A stretch of 64,000 bases of DNA from Cordilura impudica (GCA_963682025.1 OY821520.1:183639036-183703035), one strand, 5' to 3'. Numbered from the stretch's first letter, positions 11,484-22,814 are shown. Translations and numbers: made by a program. The notes: generated by a model from the letters alone, not told the origin.

Positions 11484-12365
11484 TTTCGGTGAACTTCATT
11501 TGAAAGTGGCTGCTTTTACGAGTATAAATTCGCCGCCTCCACAATTTTCCCTGGAATAGTTTGAAATTTTAAGGATATAATATCCTGAAATTTATAACTT
11601 CAAAACATATAAATTTTTAAAAATTCGTGAATTTTCAGTAAAATTACATCAAACTTAAAATAAGAGCAAATTTTCACACATTTGTATAGAAATGTGTCAA
11701 ACTTGCACGAAGTGCATTTTATCATATATTTGTATGGAAACTGACTGATATTTTTCAAATAGTAGATTGCCAATAGCACATTATTAGTCTGAGTGACTTA
11801 AAAATTTAAATGAGTCATCTAAGGATATACCAATTGCAATTTCTGAAAAAAGCAATTTTTTTTTAATTTTTCATTACTGATCTTTTTCTAGTAGTAGTTC
11901 GCCCACCCCATGCCTTTCATCCGAGTGCTCCAATATTTTAGGAAAATAATACGTTGATATGAGGGATTATTAATTTAATGTAATGTACAGTCGATCAAGA
12001 ACGTGATTTGATATATTAAAAGTTTTGTTGGTTTGACTTTTATACTTGGGTTTATTAGTCTCAAGAGGAAAAGAAGCATTGTAAGAAAAGCTTAAAAGAT
12101 TAAGCAAAGTAGAATCTAGCATCGAAGAGCAATTTTCAGCACCTGTGCTAGTGTATCATTCGTCCCCAGAGACTTATTTACGTTGAGATTCGAAAGAACT
12201 TATTTAACTGCACGCGCTCGGAAGAATATTTGGGATCGCTTTCTGGCAAAAACGTATTTTTTGCAAAAAGTTCTGCTTATGAACCGGGCTAGTGAATATT
12301 TCCAGAAAGTATTTTAACATATTTATACGAATAGAGTCGAATAGAAACAATAAAGTAAAAAAATT
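11484..12365. other. No recognised gene
   Basis: AT-rich. An inverted copy of the CTACTACTCG-type motif lies at about 11878-11910 (TGATCTTTTTCTAGTAGTAG). Otherwise nothing recognised. Confidence 0.4.
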
Positions 12366-12369
12366 AATA

Positions 12370-13175
12370 CTTCGGCATCAATCACTGCTTGCAGTCGTCT
12401 TTTCATGAAATTAATGACGATTTGCACGTTGGAATTTTATTCCTTTCCTTTTAAAATATAAATTTCAATCAGTGCTTTTTTTCAAGTAAATTCAAAAGTG
12501 TTCGATTGGATTTAGGTCTTGACCCTATGCAGATGTATCCAACACATTCCTCAGGGGGTCCTTTCTTTGATCAAATTTGAAATGTGGCTTTTTATCAGCA
12601 TAAAAATAAAATCTGTTCGCTTCAAAATATTTAAGTATTGTTGCGCATCCATCGTGTTCTCAATATAATAAATCTCTCCTACCTCCTTACTGGATATGCA
12701 CTTCCAAACCGTGACCGAAAGTTTTTAAATTTCACATTAGGAATTATATTTCGACTTTCCACTGCTTCTAACGGCTTTCTCCATACGATATTGGGTCTAT
12801 CATTATAGTAAAGCATAGTTTTCGTCACAGCGGAATATAATGTCTTCCCAGTAGTCATCTGTTTTGGCAATGAGCATTGAGCATTGTAATGTTTACTTTT
12901 TGATGAATACTCGTTCGCTTTCAATACCTGCCTAACTGTTTCAAGGAAGATTACAACACCTTTATTCGCCGACTGCATCTAGTCTCTCCGAAATCTTACA
13001 TGGGCATCCACGTGAAGGATTATGCTCGAGCCCACCTTCATTTTCTGCCTAATTTAAAGTATTGAAAAACGTCTGCCTTGTTAAGGAAAAATGTTTGGGA
13101 TAATTCTTGCACTATTTTCCGTAGATTTTGGTTGTAGTAAACCAATGGAATCACATAAGTTGATGTTCTTTTTTC
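12370..13175 (-). pseudogene. Tc1-like transposase relic
   Basis: Read on the minus strand, Tc1/mariner signatures appear in the right order across several frames. They are a helix-turn-helix-like LRKIVQELSQTFFLNKA (about 13130), ETVRQVLKANEYSSKS (about 12920), LYYNDRPNIVWRKPLEAVES (about 12800), SVTVWKCISSKEVGEIYYIE (about 12700), DLNPIEH with the third acidic catalytic residue (about 12520), and RRLQAVID at the C-terminal end (about 12390). Frame changes and stops separate them, and the region around the first catalytic Asp is degraded. Clearly non-functional. TIRs not identified. Confidence 0.85.
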
Positions 13176-13467
13176 ATGTATTTTAAATTCAATAAAATTA
13201 ATCTTTTTATAATCAAAGCGCAATTGAATTTTATTAATGTTTGTTTAGAATATAAGAAGTTATTGTGATCAACGCTAAAAAGTAAAGCCGATGACAGTAA
13301 ATGCATTTGAAAAGAATATTATAATTCAAATTGAAATTCTAAAACGAATTTAAAAAAAAAATTTTTAGAGTCTCTTTTCTTCTTTGTTCTATCTATTCAC
13401 AACTTTTTTCGGTTGGTACTGTTTGTCAGCAAATACATAAATAAAATCGAAATAATTTAAAACTAAA
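13176..13467. other. No gene
   Basis: AT-rich spacer between the Tc1 relic and a Helentron-like 3' end; nothing recognised. Confidence 0.4.
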
Positions 13468-13520
13468 TTAAAACAAACAAGTAGGACTGTAAAATTCGGC
13501 TATGCCGATTCGTTTTTCGA
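13468..13520 (-). repeat. Helentron-like family D2, 3' end only
   Basis: Reverse of the D2 terminus: ACAAACAAGTAGG followed by the stem AATTCGGCTATGCCGATT. Compare the 3' end at 44440-44498. Immediately beyond it lies the zinc-finger-like frame at 13530-13830. Confidence 0.6.
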
Positions 13521-13529
13521 TGATGCTGA

Positions 13530-13830
13530 AAACACATCAAAGAAATACAGAAAACAAAGGTTTTACTCAAGTTAGTTGAGAGACGAGAAGCTAATCGGAT
13601 AGAACAGGTCAAAGATGACGACTTTAAATACAGATGCAAGGCTTGTGAAAAAATATTAAATTGCGATAAATCAGATCTAAGTATACATGCTAATAACCAA
13701 TGTCTTAAAAAAATATCTTTTAAAACCAACAACCAAAATTCTGTTTACGTTATAAGATCCCATTTGCAAGCCATTTTAATTAATTGTGTAAATTTTAAAT
13801 GCACATCTAGCCATATAAAAGATGAATTAT
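13530..13830 (+). pseudogene. Zinc-finger-like gene fragment
   Basis: An open frame of about 98 codons without a start ATG (upstream TGA at 13527-13529) ends at TAG near 13830. It encodes ERREANRIEQVKDDDFKYRC then KACEKILNCDKSDLSIHANN and QCLKK. The spacing C-x2-C, C, H, C resembles BED/C2HC fingers of transposase or DNA-binding proteins, but I cannot assign a family. It abuts a Helentron-like 3' end, so capture or chance adjacency are both possible. Could also be an exon of an unrecognised gene. Confidence 0.4.
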
Positions 13831-14104
13831 AGAGAATAGTAAAAATATTTTTTTTATAATATCTGTAGATTTTTTATGTTGTTTTTATGAAATTCTAATG
13901 ATATTCTTATCATATTTTTTATGATATTTTTTTCGTTTTTATGTTATTTTTGCATTATTGAAATTGAAAATTAACAAATTAAAAATAATTTTTTTTTTTT
14001 TTGAAAAATTGAAAAAAGTAGTGTAGGGAAAAATGTAGAGAGAAAAAAGTGGGTGTCGGAAAAAAAGGGATTTTTTTCATTAGCGTAGAGATTTCTGTAA
14101 AAAT

Positions 14105-14818
14105 CTCCTGGCATAACTGGTACCTATTAAAAAACAATGTAAGATTTCACAAAACAATGCGACGTATATCTGCTTTGTTCAAAAGCTTTCATAAGACTAA
14201 ATGAAATTGTTACTTATGCATGAAACACAGAGACGACAGAGGCTACACAAACACACGGATACAAATGCTACTGGCTACAATTGTAGTCGTGTAGTCAACT
14301 ACTTAATTTTTTTGAAAACGACAGCAACATATAACAACAATATAAACAGCTGTTTTTATACAAAATCATTTATATTTCAGTAGTGCCAATTATATATTTT
14401 TTTTAACTTTATTAAAATAGAAAAACATGTATGATTCTATATAAAATTGTTTTAAATGTATTACTTATTTATAATGCATTATTATAACGTAAAAATTAAT
14501 AAATAAATTTACTTATTAATAGAATTATTATAGCATTTCATTTTGCGATTAATTTTTTCAACAAAATAAAATATTTCATAGCACTAATATCTTTTACATA
14601 TTTTGTTATATTGTCAACACTATTTTTATTTTGTAGCCAACAAAAATAGAAATTAGCCTAAGTTGACTACAGCAGCAAAAGTGGTCATGTAGTCGTGTAG
14701 CTGTGTTGGTGTCAAAATAATCGTTTTCATATAAACGTGTGTATTTTATTTTTGACAGGCTGTAGTCGTGTAGCCGCTGTCGTCTATGTGTTTCATGAGA
14801 GAGTTCGGCTAACTGGTG
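14105..14818. repeat. Dispersed repeat R, split by a MITE
   Basis: The left part (AAAAAACAATGTAAGATTTC, TGCTTTGTTCAAAAGCTTTC) and right part (GAGTTCGGCTAACTGGTGCC) are the two ends of a repeat that occurs inverted and without this MITE at 22637-22812. The MITE at 14219-14797 separates them here. Confidence 0.7.
14219..14797. mobile_element. MITE with CATGAAACACA ends
   Basis: Inverted ends start CATGAAACACAGAGACGACA (left) and, as reverse complement, CATGAAACACATAGACGACA (right). GTAGTCGTGTAG motifs recur in both arms. About 580 bp, no meaningful ORF. The pre-insertion form is suggested by the R copy at 22.7 kb. Target duplication not resolved. Confidence 0.8.
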
Positions 14819-15395
14819 CCATTATGTATATGTGTGTGTAAACAAAAATATACGATATCCCAGTAATCATTTCGAAGATTGTTTTAACAAAAATCATCTT
14901 ACTGTGTCTTCTTCGAGCACTTTTGATGATTAGAAACTGATTAATCACATGCGGTATTAGAAAAAGATTAAGAAATGATTTTTGCTTACGCTTAAAAAGT
15001 GATTTATAGAAAAATGACATTAAGTATGACTCAAAAATAAGTCGAAATTAATCAGAAAATTGGAAAAAAAGGTTCTCAAGATGAGTCGGGGGTAAGGTAA
15101 TATTTCCTCCCAACAAAAGAATATTTTGTGATCTGCAAAAGAGCGCATTTATGACTGTTTTATTAGCACAGAGGAGTCAAAAAAGACTCCACATGATCAC
15201 TTATTGCATAAATTGTTTACTGGGATTTTATTCACTATCTGTAGAAACAGTTTTTTAAGTAAAACAAATCTGCACACAATTTCAATTCTATTTCGCTTAC
15301 AATGATACGATCACTTTGTTTACTAGCTAGTAGTAAAATAAGAAAATAATATTATAATACAGCGTAATGATGAATTGTACTTCTCAATTAGTTTA
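14819..15395. other. No recognised gene
   Basis: AT-rich. A short hairpin AGGAGTCAAAAAAGACTCC lies at about 15172. No gene, RNA or long repeat recognised. Confidence 0.4.
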
Positions 15396-16180
15396 TTATA
15401 CCCTATACCACTATGTGGTTTGGGTATAATGACTTTGTGCTGCTGTTTGTAACAACCAAAAATATTTGACCCAGACCCATCTTTAATTATACCGATCGAA
15501 TCAGAATCACTTTTTGAGTTGATTTAACAATGTCCGTCCGTCCGTCCGTCCGTCCGTCTGTGTGTTCATGTAAACCTTGTAATCAAACTGCAGGTCGCAA
15601 ATATGAATATATTTCGATGAAATTTGGTATATGAGCTTTTATCGGCCATGGGATGAATGCTATTGAAATTGGTGAGAATCGGTCCATGTTCAGACCTAGC
15701 CCCCAAATTACCCTTATGAAATCGACCTAAATTGCCATACGATCCAAATTGTCATATAGATCTTACTCAAATTGCGTTTGTATGCGTTCATTACATCCAC
15801 TAATGAGTAGTCCAAAAATGCTGCCTTTGGCCCCACATAGAGCTGCTTCCCGATATTCACTTAAATCTATTAAAAAACAAAAATATTGCACTGATTCTTC
15901 TCAAATTTTGTTTGTATATATTTTTGCAAAATACAAGAGACGTTACCAACCATGGTCAGGATCGGTCCATTTTTGGACCTAGTCCCTATATAGATATAGC
16001 ATCCGATATGAACTTTTCCATATCTGCAGCCAAAAAAATTAATAAAAATCCCACTCAGATTTGGTTTTTGCTTATTTTCTATGTCCAGTTAGTTGGGCCT
16101 AAGAATTAGGGTTTCTAAACGCATGGTATAGGGTATCGTATAGTCGGTCTAGACCGACTATAATTTTCTTACTTGTTTTT
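15396..16180 (+). repeat. Full-length mini-me / DINE-1-like element
   Basis: The best complete family M copy, about 785 bp. 5' end: TATACCCTATACCACTATGT with a local palindrome. Then a (GTCC)n core at about 15533-15560 and a conserved body (GCAAATATGAATATATTTCG, CGGTCCATGTTCAGACCTAG). The 3' end is a perfect 24-bp palindrome (16139-16162, centre TAGTCGGTCTAGACCGACTA) followed by TTTTCTTACTTGTTTTT. A 3' palindrome plus T-rich terminus fits Helentron-type non-autonomous elements (inference). No coding capacity. Confidence 0.85.
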
Positions 16181-16230
16181 AATGTGTCATAAGAAGTTCG
16201 GTTTGTGCTAAGAAATGAATGAATATATGC

Positions 16231-16345
16231 TTCCCAGGGCGAAGCTTAATCATTGCACTTTGATTGAGTTGAGCCCGCGACTATTCCTGATGTGGATAGC
16301 TCGTGCCTACAATTTTTGGTAGTTGGGAATGGCGTTTGTGCAAAG
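16231..16345 (+). pseudogene. U1 snRNA pseudogene, copy 1
   Basis: Matches the 3' two thirds of U1 snRNA: TTCCCAGGGCGAAGCTTAAT, CATTGCACTTTGATTGAGTT, CGACTATTCCTGATGTGG, then ACAATTTTTGGTAG, which contains an Sm-site-like AATTTTTGG, and GGGAATGGCGTTTGTGC. The 5' end that pairs with 5' splice sites (ATACTTACCTG) and stem-loop I are missing. It lies 50 bp after the 3' end of a mini-me copy. Comparison is from memory of insect and vertebrate U1. A variant functional gene is unlikely without the 5' end. Confidence 0.85.
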
Positions 16346-16346
16346 G

Positions 16347-16482
16347 GAAGCATGAACACTTGTTTCCCAGAGCGAGGCTTAATCATTGCACTTTGATTGA
16401 GCTGAGCTCCGCGATTATTCCTAATGCGGATCAAATCGTGTATTAAATTCTCAGTAGTCCGGGAATGGCGTTTGCCTGCGCC
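16347..16482 (+). pseudogene. U1 snRNA pseudogene, copy 2
   Basis: Tandem with copy 1 and slightly longer at the 5' side. GAAGCATGAACACTTG resembles the ACCATGATCACGAAGG segment of stem-loop I. Then come TTTCCCAGAGCGAGGCTTAA, CATTGCACTTTGATTGAGCT, GCGATTATTCCTAATGCGG and GGGAATGGCGTTTGCCTGCG. The Sm-site region is altered (AAATTCTCAGTAG). The 5' splice-site pairing sequence is not visible. Differences between the copies suggest an old duplication. Confidence 0.85.
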
Positions 16483-16489
16483 AAACATT

Positions 16490-16854
16490 AAATAATAAAT
16501 TTTAAAAATGTATTATAATTAAATATTACACCAATTTTTAACAGGGTAGAATTTTATGGTTTCAATACTACTTTTGAATGCAAGTATGTACTAAAAGTAG
16601 AACCCTTAAAATTATACTATTTTTTGCAACCCTAAAAATTGCAATATTTTGTATAAATAAAATAATTTATATTTTATTATTTTTAATATGCGCTTATTAT
16701 CGAAATACATATACAGAATATATGAATGTTATTTATAGTCAATTTGTAATATTTTGTGATCTTATAAAAATCGCAGAATATTGATATTGATTTTATATAG
16801 TTTCTTTTATTAATTAATTAACTTAAATATTACACCATAAAATGTTGATATTGG
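16490..16854. other. No recognised gene
   Basis: AT-rich, nothing recognised apart from short AT repeats. Confidence 0.4.
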
Positions 16855-17437
16855 TGAACCACAACGACCATAAAAACAAAAAGTACAGCTGTGACAAAAT
16901 ACAAAATTTAGAATAACAATATAGGAAAACATCATATTTTTTTTAACTTTTCAGTGATTTCTCGGCACCTGTGAAACCTATTGTCACGATTTAAAAAACA
17001 GAAACCTTCTCGTGATGTTGGTGTATCATTCTCACTAACAACAAGCGCCCTAGCTGTCCTACTGAGAACGTTATCGTGACAAGAACAACATAGTCAAATC
17101 ATATTTTTTCAAGACTTTTTTTTACTCCATCGTTCAATTCTCGGGACCAGATAAACCGATTTGGACGATTTTAAATAGCAAACTTTTCAGGATGTTAGTG
17201 AATCATTTTTTATACCAACGATCAACCTAGTTGCCCGATTGAAGCCGTCATCGTGATTTCCACAGACGGACAGACGGACAGACGGACAGACGGACATCGC
17301 TATATCAACTCCGCTTGTTATAAGGATCACAAATATATATATTTTATGGGGTCCAGATTTTTTTTTCTAATTATTACAAACGGAATGACAAACTTATATA
17401 TACCCTCTGCACACTGGAGTGGAGGGTATAAAAAGTA
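16855..17437 (-). repeat. Helentron-like repeat family D2
   Basis: Its 5' end is on the right (ACCCTCTGCACACTGGAGTG, partly palindromic). Then TTTGTCATTCCG, TATATATATTTGTGATC and a (GACG)n core ACAGACGGACAGACGGAC at about 17260-17295, then the CGTGATGTTGG..ATCATTCTCAC body. Same family as 42925-43450. The 3' hairpin end is not visible. Next to it in the same orientation lies a family M copy. Confidence 0.7.
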
Positions 17438-18005
17438 GGTCGTTCTACACCTACTATGCGATAGACTATACCATGCGTTTAGAAAATTGGTCTTAGGTCC
17501 ACCTAATTGGGTATAGAAGAAAATGTCTGCACTATTTTGGTTTTGATAGGTTCAAGTGAAGATCGGGAAGCAGCTTTATATGGGGGCTATGACTATGAAT
17601 TGTCCGATTTGGTAATTTTTTTTTGACTATTGATTAATGGATATACTAAACACACACAAATCCAATTTGACCAAGATCTATATGATAATTTGGATTGATC
17701 TGATAGGGGTCATTTGTATGGAGACTAGGTCTGAACATGGGCCGAATTTCACCAATTTAACCGGAATTTGTACTATGGCCGATGGTAATTCATGTACAAT
17801 ATTTCATCAAAATATATCCATATTTGCGACCTGTAGTTTGATTACAAGCTTTACATGGACACAAATATGGACAGACGAACGAAGCGAAGTCCGCTACATC
17901 GACTAAGTAAGTGATTCAGAATCGATCAGTAAAAAAAAAGGTGGGTCTAGGTCAAATATTTTTGGCAGTTTCAAGCATTGGCACAAAGTCATTATACCCT
18001 GCCCA
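17438..18005 (-). repeat. mini-me-like repeat, truncated
   Basis: Starts with a decayed 3' palindrome (TAGGTCGTTCTACACCTACT) and continues ACCATGCGTTTAGAAAATTG, AGATCGGGAAGCAGCTTTAT and ATATTCATATTTGCG-like text, to AGGTGGGTCTAGGTCAAATA and ATTATACCCTGCCCACAA. The GTCY core is nearly gone. Confidence 0.75.
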
Positions 18006-19139
18006 CAACTATATTTTTAAGCGTAAAACTCAAAAAAACAAAAACATTTCTTACTATTTTGTCTTCGATACTTTTTGAACCTGTTTACCTGAAATCCACA
18101 GATCAAATTTCATCAATATCGATCTATTCCGAGGTGAACTATGATTTATTTATCTAGCCATTACCGTTGTTGCGATTAAAAAAAGATTGACGCCGTATTT
18201 TAACTCTGACGATTTTGTTGTGTGCTCTTGTAAGTTTTTTTTATTTTTGCTCAGCTATTACTACATATTGTAGCTGTAATAAATAAATAAAGAGGTATAT
18301 AAATATGAACACATATGACAATAATTAACATTTAATTAATCGGCTTAATAGTTGGTAACTAATAAACACATTTTGTGTTCTCTAACGTATCTAACGTGTG
18401 TGAATAAGCACTCATAAACATTTCACCAATATTGCTACATGGTAATTGTTTTGTTCCGATGATGAGATCATTAATAATTGCTGCTGCTGTTATTAATGAC
18501 TATAATTCTATTCACTTTATCTTCTTCATTTCCATATGCAACTCGTGCTCACACTTCTATACAATAGAACAATCAGTTCGAGTATATGCATGTATTTTAT
18601 AACATAATCGTAAATAGAACATTTATAATAATTAAGTACAATTACTTTGTTATTAGCTCATTAGTGAAAGAACAAGCAATTATAAAATACGATTTAATTT
18701 CCATTGGAATAGTCATTGAGAGACATGAGTATTGGCGAATAAGGCAAATATCTGTTATTTAAATAAATTTCGTCGTTATTCATGTTGGTACATTTTTAGC
18801 TTTAATTGAATTTATGTGAAATCTGCAGCGCAAAAAATTTATCAAGAGCTATAGGTGATTGATTTTAATATGCATGAATTTGGCTCAAAGACACCTTTTT
18901 AATGACAGTACCATAAAATAAAGTAAGAATATTACAAATTTTTCTCGTAGTTTTTAAAAAACTACTCATCAGATTTACATTTAAATGCCTTTCATTTTAA
19001 AGAATATAACACAATTAGTAGTAAACAGCTACGTCTTGTACAGGAAGTCCATAAAGTCTGCGGTCAACTTAAAAATTTGTATAAGGGATATAAATCCACA
19101 ACATAAATATGTAACTCAAATCAATTTTGTTTTCATATA
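18006..19139. other. No recognised gene
   Basis: AT-rich, with moderately complex sequence at 18240-18560 (CTGCTGCTGTTATTAATGAC). No ORF, RNA or repeat could be supported; it may be unique DNA. Confidence 0.4.
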
Positions 19140-19720
19140 CTTATACACTATGTGGTGAGGGTATAATGAGTTTATAAAAATGTTTTTCACTATCAGAAAT
19201 ATTTGACATAGGCTCACCTTTTATTATACCATTTAATTCAGAATCACTTTCTCCTAGAGGGACTATGTCCGTCTGTTCGTCTGCCTGTCTGTCCATCTGT
19301 CTGTGAACCGTGTAATTAAACTACAGGTCAGAAATACGAATATATTTTGATGAAGTTTGGTATATAAGCTTTTATAAGCCTGATGATTAATTAGTAGTTC
19401 AAGATTCACTTAAATCTATCAAAAATCAAAAGTATTGCAAAAATTATTTTGTATGTGTTTTTGAGTAAAATAAGTGACTTTAAAATAAGTAAGTAAAATA
19501 AGTAACTTCACCATATATGATAGAGACCGGTCCATTTTTTTACCTAGCCAAAACAGAATCCGATATGAAATTTTTCATATTTGCAGGGCATATACTGAAG
19601 GAAAGGGAACAAAATGTATATAAATTAATTAAAGGAATGGATCTAAAAATAAGAATAACTGAAGTGGAAAAGTTAAATATGGATACAGAAATGCAAAAAA
19701 CCGATTTTTAACTCCTCCTC
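19140..19720 (+). repeat. mini-me-like repeat, decayed
   Basis: 5' end ACACTATGTGGTGAGGGTAT, GTCY core GTCCGTCTGTTCGTCTGCCT at about 19268, AATACGAATATATTTTGATG body, and ACCGGTCCATTTTTTTACCT. Deletions compared with the 15.4-kb copy; the 3' palindrome is lost. Confidence 0.7.
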
Positions 19721-19724
19721 ATTT

Positions 19725-21486
19725 TTAAGCTCACACTTTACTTAGATCTCATATTAACATTATTTATATAAATATGTAGAACATTGAATTTAATTGAATT
19801 ATTTTTTTTTTTGTAATTTACATGTAATTTGTACTTTTGAGTTTTCATGCAATTTATTTTATTTGCTACACAGCTTATTACAACGTTGCTGCCAATTGAA
19901 TTTTTGGTAGAACTGCGGTAGAAAGAAGCCCTTCAAACTTTAATTTCTCCCAAGAACATAATTAGATGCTTGCTTTGTTAGAAATCTTGGAGAAAACAAT
20001 ATTTTATAATATTTAATTTTTTTGGCAGACACCTTTTATGCGTACTCATTGTGTGGTACGATGTTCGGATTTTGATTTTCGTCGGAATCGGAAGATGATG
20101 AATTTAGAAAATCAAAGTTGAATCAATACTATAGCGGATCATAAAAATATAGTGGTTATCAGGGGAAGTTTTGCTTGTTGCATAGTGCTATTAGAAAAAA
20201 ATAAAAAATAATATTTTTACTCCAGATAGATGATATTATATATTTAATTTCTTCGGGAGTTGCCGTCCAATGACTGCCTCCCATATAAGACTCTACTAAC
20301 AAAAAGTTACAAGGCTCTCACTAATATATCACCCTTGATAATTTTTCTTTTTTTTCTGCTTCCATATATTGTTGGCCCGCCTTTTCACGTGAATGATTTT
20401 TGCATCCACACTTGTTTTTAGATTCTAATTTAAAATGTTTTTTTAAAATCATTTTTGACTCGACCACACATATGTGCGACTTCCATGCAAATGTAATTTT
20501 TATACTCAGTAGCCCAAAATAAATTTTGATCAAATACTTTCCCGAAACAAACGATTAGCAGCAATATGCATGTTTTGCTTTAAGTTACACTTGTTTTGAA
20601 TATATTATCACTTTTAAACGTTATGTTATGTTTAATATATATTTTTATAACATATCTAGGGCATGACTTCCCATGGATGCTTTATAATACTAGCCTAGTA
20701 CTTTCACCCTGACTTGCAATGTCATACCCCCAGACAATGACACCGAAAATGTTCCACCGTATTATCTTTAGTATGTCAGCACTCTCAGAATGTGCTTTTA
20801 AATAAAAAAATTGATATTGCTCTGAATTCGTTACTGTACTACGTTACGAAATTATGCCTTTCATTCTTTTTTTTTGGCCTTTCCCAAAACAAATGACATG
20901 TAATATATTCGACCTAGACCGACAACAAGTTCCTTAATTGCTTTTAGATATTTCTTGAATTATACTCTAGTTGTTATGCAAAATTTTCGTTATCAAAAAA
21001 ATTATTTTTGTTAACTTTTGTTGCCCTAAACGTCAAGGGTTTAAGTGTAAAACTTCTTCTTAATATTAGTTATATTGTACTTTAAATTATTTCCTTGAAT
21101 GTAATAAATGAACAAACTTTCAGCAGAGATACTTTATTTATTTAAACAAACAACTCAACTCAACTACGAGTACATTGTTATCAAGATAAAGCTAATGATA
21201 TCAAAATTATAAACTGAAAATCAAAATCATTTGGAGATGTTCTTGTTTAAGCAAGAAATTGAAAAAATAACTTTCCAAAAAGGTTTCTGTTACTTAAACA
21301 TTTTCTAAACTTAAAAAATATGATTACACTGTATAGCAGTTTAAAAATCCCGTAGGGTTTCATAACAGTTTTTGATATTTTTGAAGTCGCTGAATCGAAA
21401 TCTGAATTCAGCTTTTTGGGGTCATGTCATATGACCGACCGAGAGGAAACATTTTTTTTGGGAGCTCATTTACAGAGTTTATGATT
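19725..21486. other. No recognised gene
   Basis: AT-rich. Short frames at about 20060-20150 (SSESEDDEF) and, on minus, about 20720-20780 (IFGVIVWGYD, vaguely Tc1-like) are too weak to call. Confidence 0.4.
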
Positions 21487-21499
21487 TTTATGATTTTTT

Positions 21500-22005
21500 C
21501 GCTTCAAAGCGTCATCTCAAATATATGTAAAAGTGCATAAGTAGGTATGTACAAAACCGTACATCACATATGACAACTCTTACGAAAACTGAGAATAGTG
21601 GAAATTAGAAGTATAAATGCAAAAAAATATTCAAAAATAACGATTGTTTGTTTGGACAGAGTTGTATCTTCTGAAATTAATACAAAGTAAAGCTGTATGG
21701 TACGAAAACTGAATCTAACCACACTGCTCGTAGGCCTGACTTTAGGTGAGTGTGTTAAAGCGCTGACCAAAAAGTGCAAGTACGAGTGTATGTGAAGGTT
21801 CATGGTTCAAAACCTCACGGTCGCCCTAAGTAGAAAAAATTTTCATATAGAAACAATCTATTCAATTAAAACATAACAATTATCACAATGTTCAATAAAT
21901 CGCTGATGAAGGCTGAAATGCCAGAAACCGGACCGATTAAGAATACAGTGCAGTTATGAATTTTTGAAATATATGCTTTCTTCTTCTTTACCACGCACCA
22001 TTTAA
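21500..22005 (-). repeat. Dispersed repeat Y, copy 2, with insertion
   Basis: Inverted copy of 10204-10575, nearly identical, from the GCTTCAAAGCGTC hairpin at the left to the CTTTACCACGCACCATTTAA end at the right. It contains an extra block at about 21679-21833 that is absent from copy 1 and looks tRNA-derived. Confidence 0.8.
21679..21833 (+). repeat. tRNA-like (class II) insertion, SINE-like
   Basis: About 155 bp absent from the sister copy of repeat Y. It contains an A-box-like stretch TAGGTGAGTGTGTTAAAGCG and a B-box-like GGTTCAAAACC about 55 bp downstream, which matches the spacing of Ser/Leu tRNAs with a long variable arm. The possible 3' acceptor strand GGTCGCCC pairs imperfectly with GGCCTGAC. 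A decayed tRNA-derived SINE head or tRNA pseudogene is the best guess; no functional tRNA. Confidence 0.45.
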
Positions 22006-22104
22006 ACAAAATTAAAATTTGCAGTAATTGCAATATGTCTGAAAAATGACTAAATCTAACAAACAAAAAAATATTTTTTAGTTTAGTTAAATTGAATATG
22101 TTTC

Positions 22105-22640
22105 TTATACCTTATACCACAGTGTGGTCAGGGTATAATGGGTTTGTGCTGATGTTTGTCGCAAATATGAATATACTTGGACAAAATTTTGTATGTAAGC
22201 TGTTATTGCTAGTTGTTCAAAGTCCGTATGTGTTCAGACCTAGCCCCTTACAAATGGCTGCTATAAGATCGACCTAAATTGCCATAAGATCCAAATTATC
22301 GCGTTGATCTCGGTCAAATTTGGTTTGTGTGCGTTTGTTATCAAAATATCAACCCTTTGGGAAAATTTCTTGTCATAGCCTCCATATAAAGCTGTTTCCC
22401 AATCTTCACTTAATTCTGTTAAAAAACAAATTTGATTTGTTGTTACAACAAATAAGTGACTATACTAAGTATGGTCAGGATCGGTCCATTCTTCGACCTA
22501 GTCACCATATAAATATAGCATCCATCATGAAATTTTTCGTATCCGAGGCAAAAAATAATAACAAATCCCCTCAAATTTGGTTTATGCTTATTTCCTATAT
22601 CCAATTCGTTGGAGCTAAGAGAATGAGTATCTAAACTAGT
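22105..22640 (+). repeat. mini-me-like repeat, GTCY core lost
   Basis: 5' end TATACCACAGTGTGGTCAGG, then CGCAAATATGAATATACTTG, GTTCAGACCTAGCCCC, AGGATCGGTCCATTCTTCGA and a 3' part up to TGAGTATCTAAACTAG. The microsatellite core and terminal palindrome are absent. Confidence 0.75.
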
Positions 22641-22812
22641 GTCGGCACCAGCGAGCCGAACTCAAATCAGCTTCTTATATGTATGCAGCTAAACGAAAAC
22701 AAAAATACTCACCAAAGAGTTAAAGTAAACAACAGTTTCATTCAGTCTTATGAAAGCTTTTGAACAAAGCAGGTCTATGTCGCATTGCCTTTTGAAATTC
22801 TTACATTGTTTT
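22641..22812 (-). repeat. Dispersed repeat R, uninterrupted copy
   Basis: Reverse of the R repeat at 14105-14818 without the MITE: GGCACCAGCGAGCCGAACTC at the left, GAAAGCTTTTGAACAAAGCA and TTACATTGTTTTTTG at the right. The left end abuts a mini-me copy and the right end abuts element X2. Confidence 0.65.
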
Positions 22813-22814
22813 TT

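Noticed and set aside
20060..20150. Acidic SSESEDDEF frame
   Set aside because: Too short and interrupted by stops.
20720..20790. Minus-strand text IFGVIVWGYD resembling the Tc1 VMVWGC block
   Set aside because: No other Tc1 motif at proper distance.
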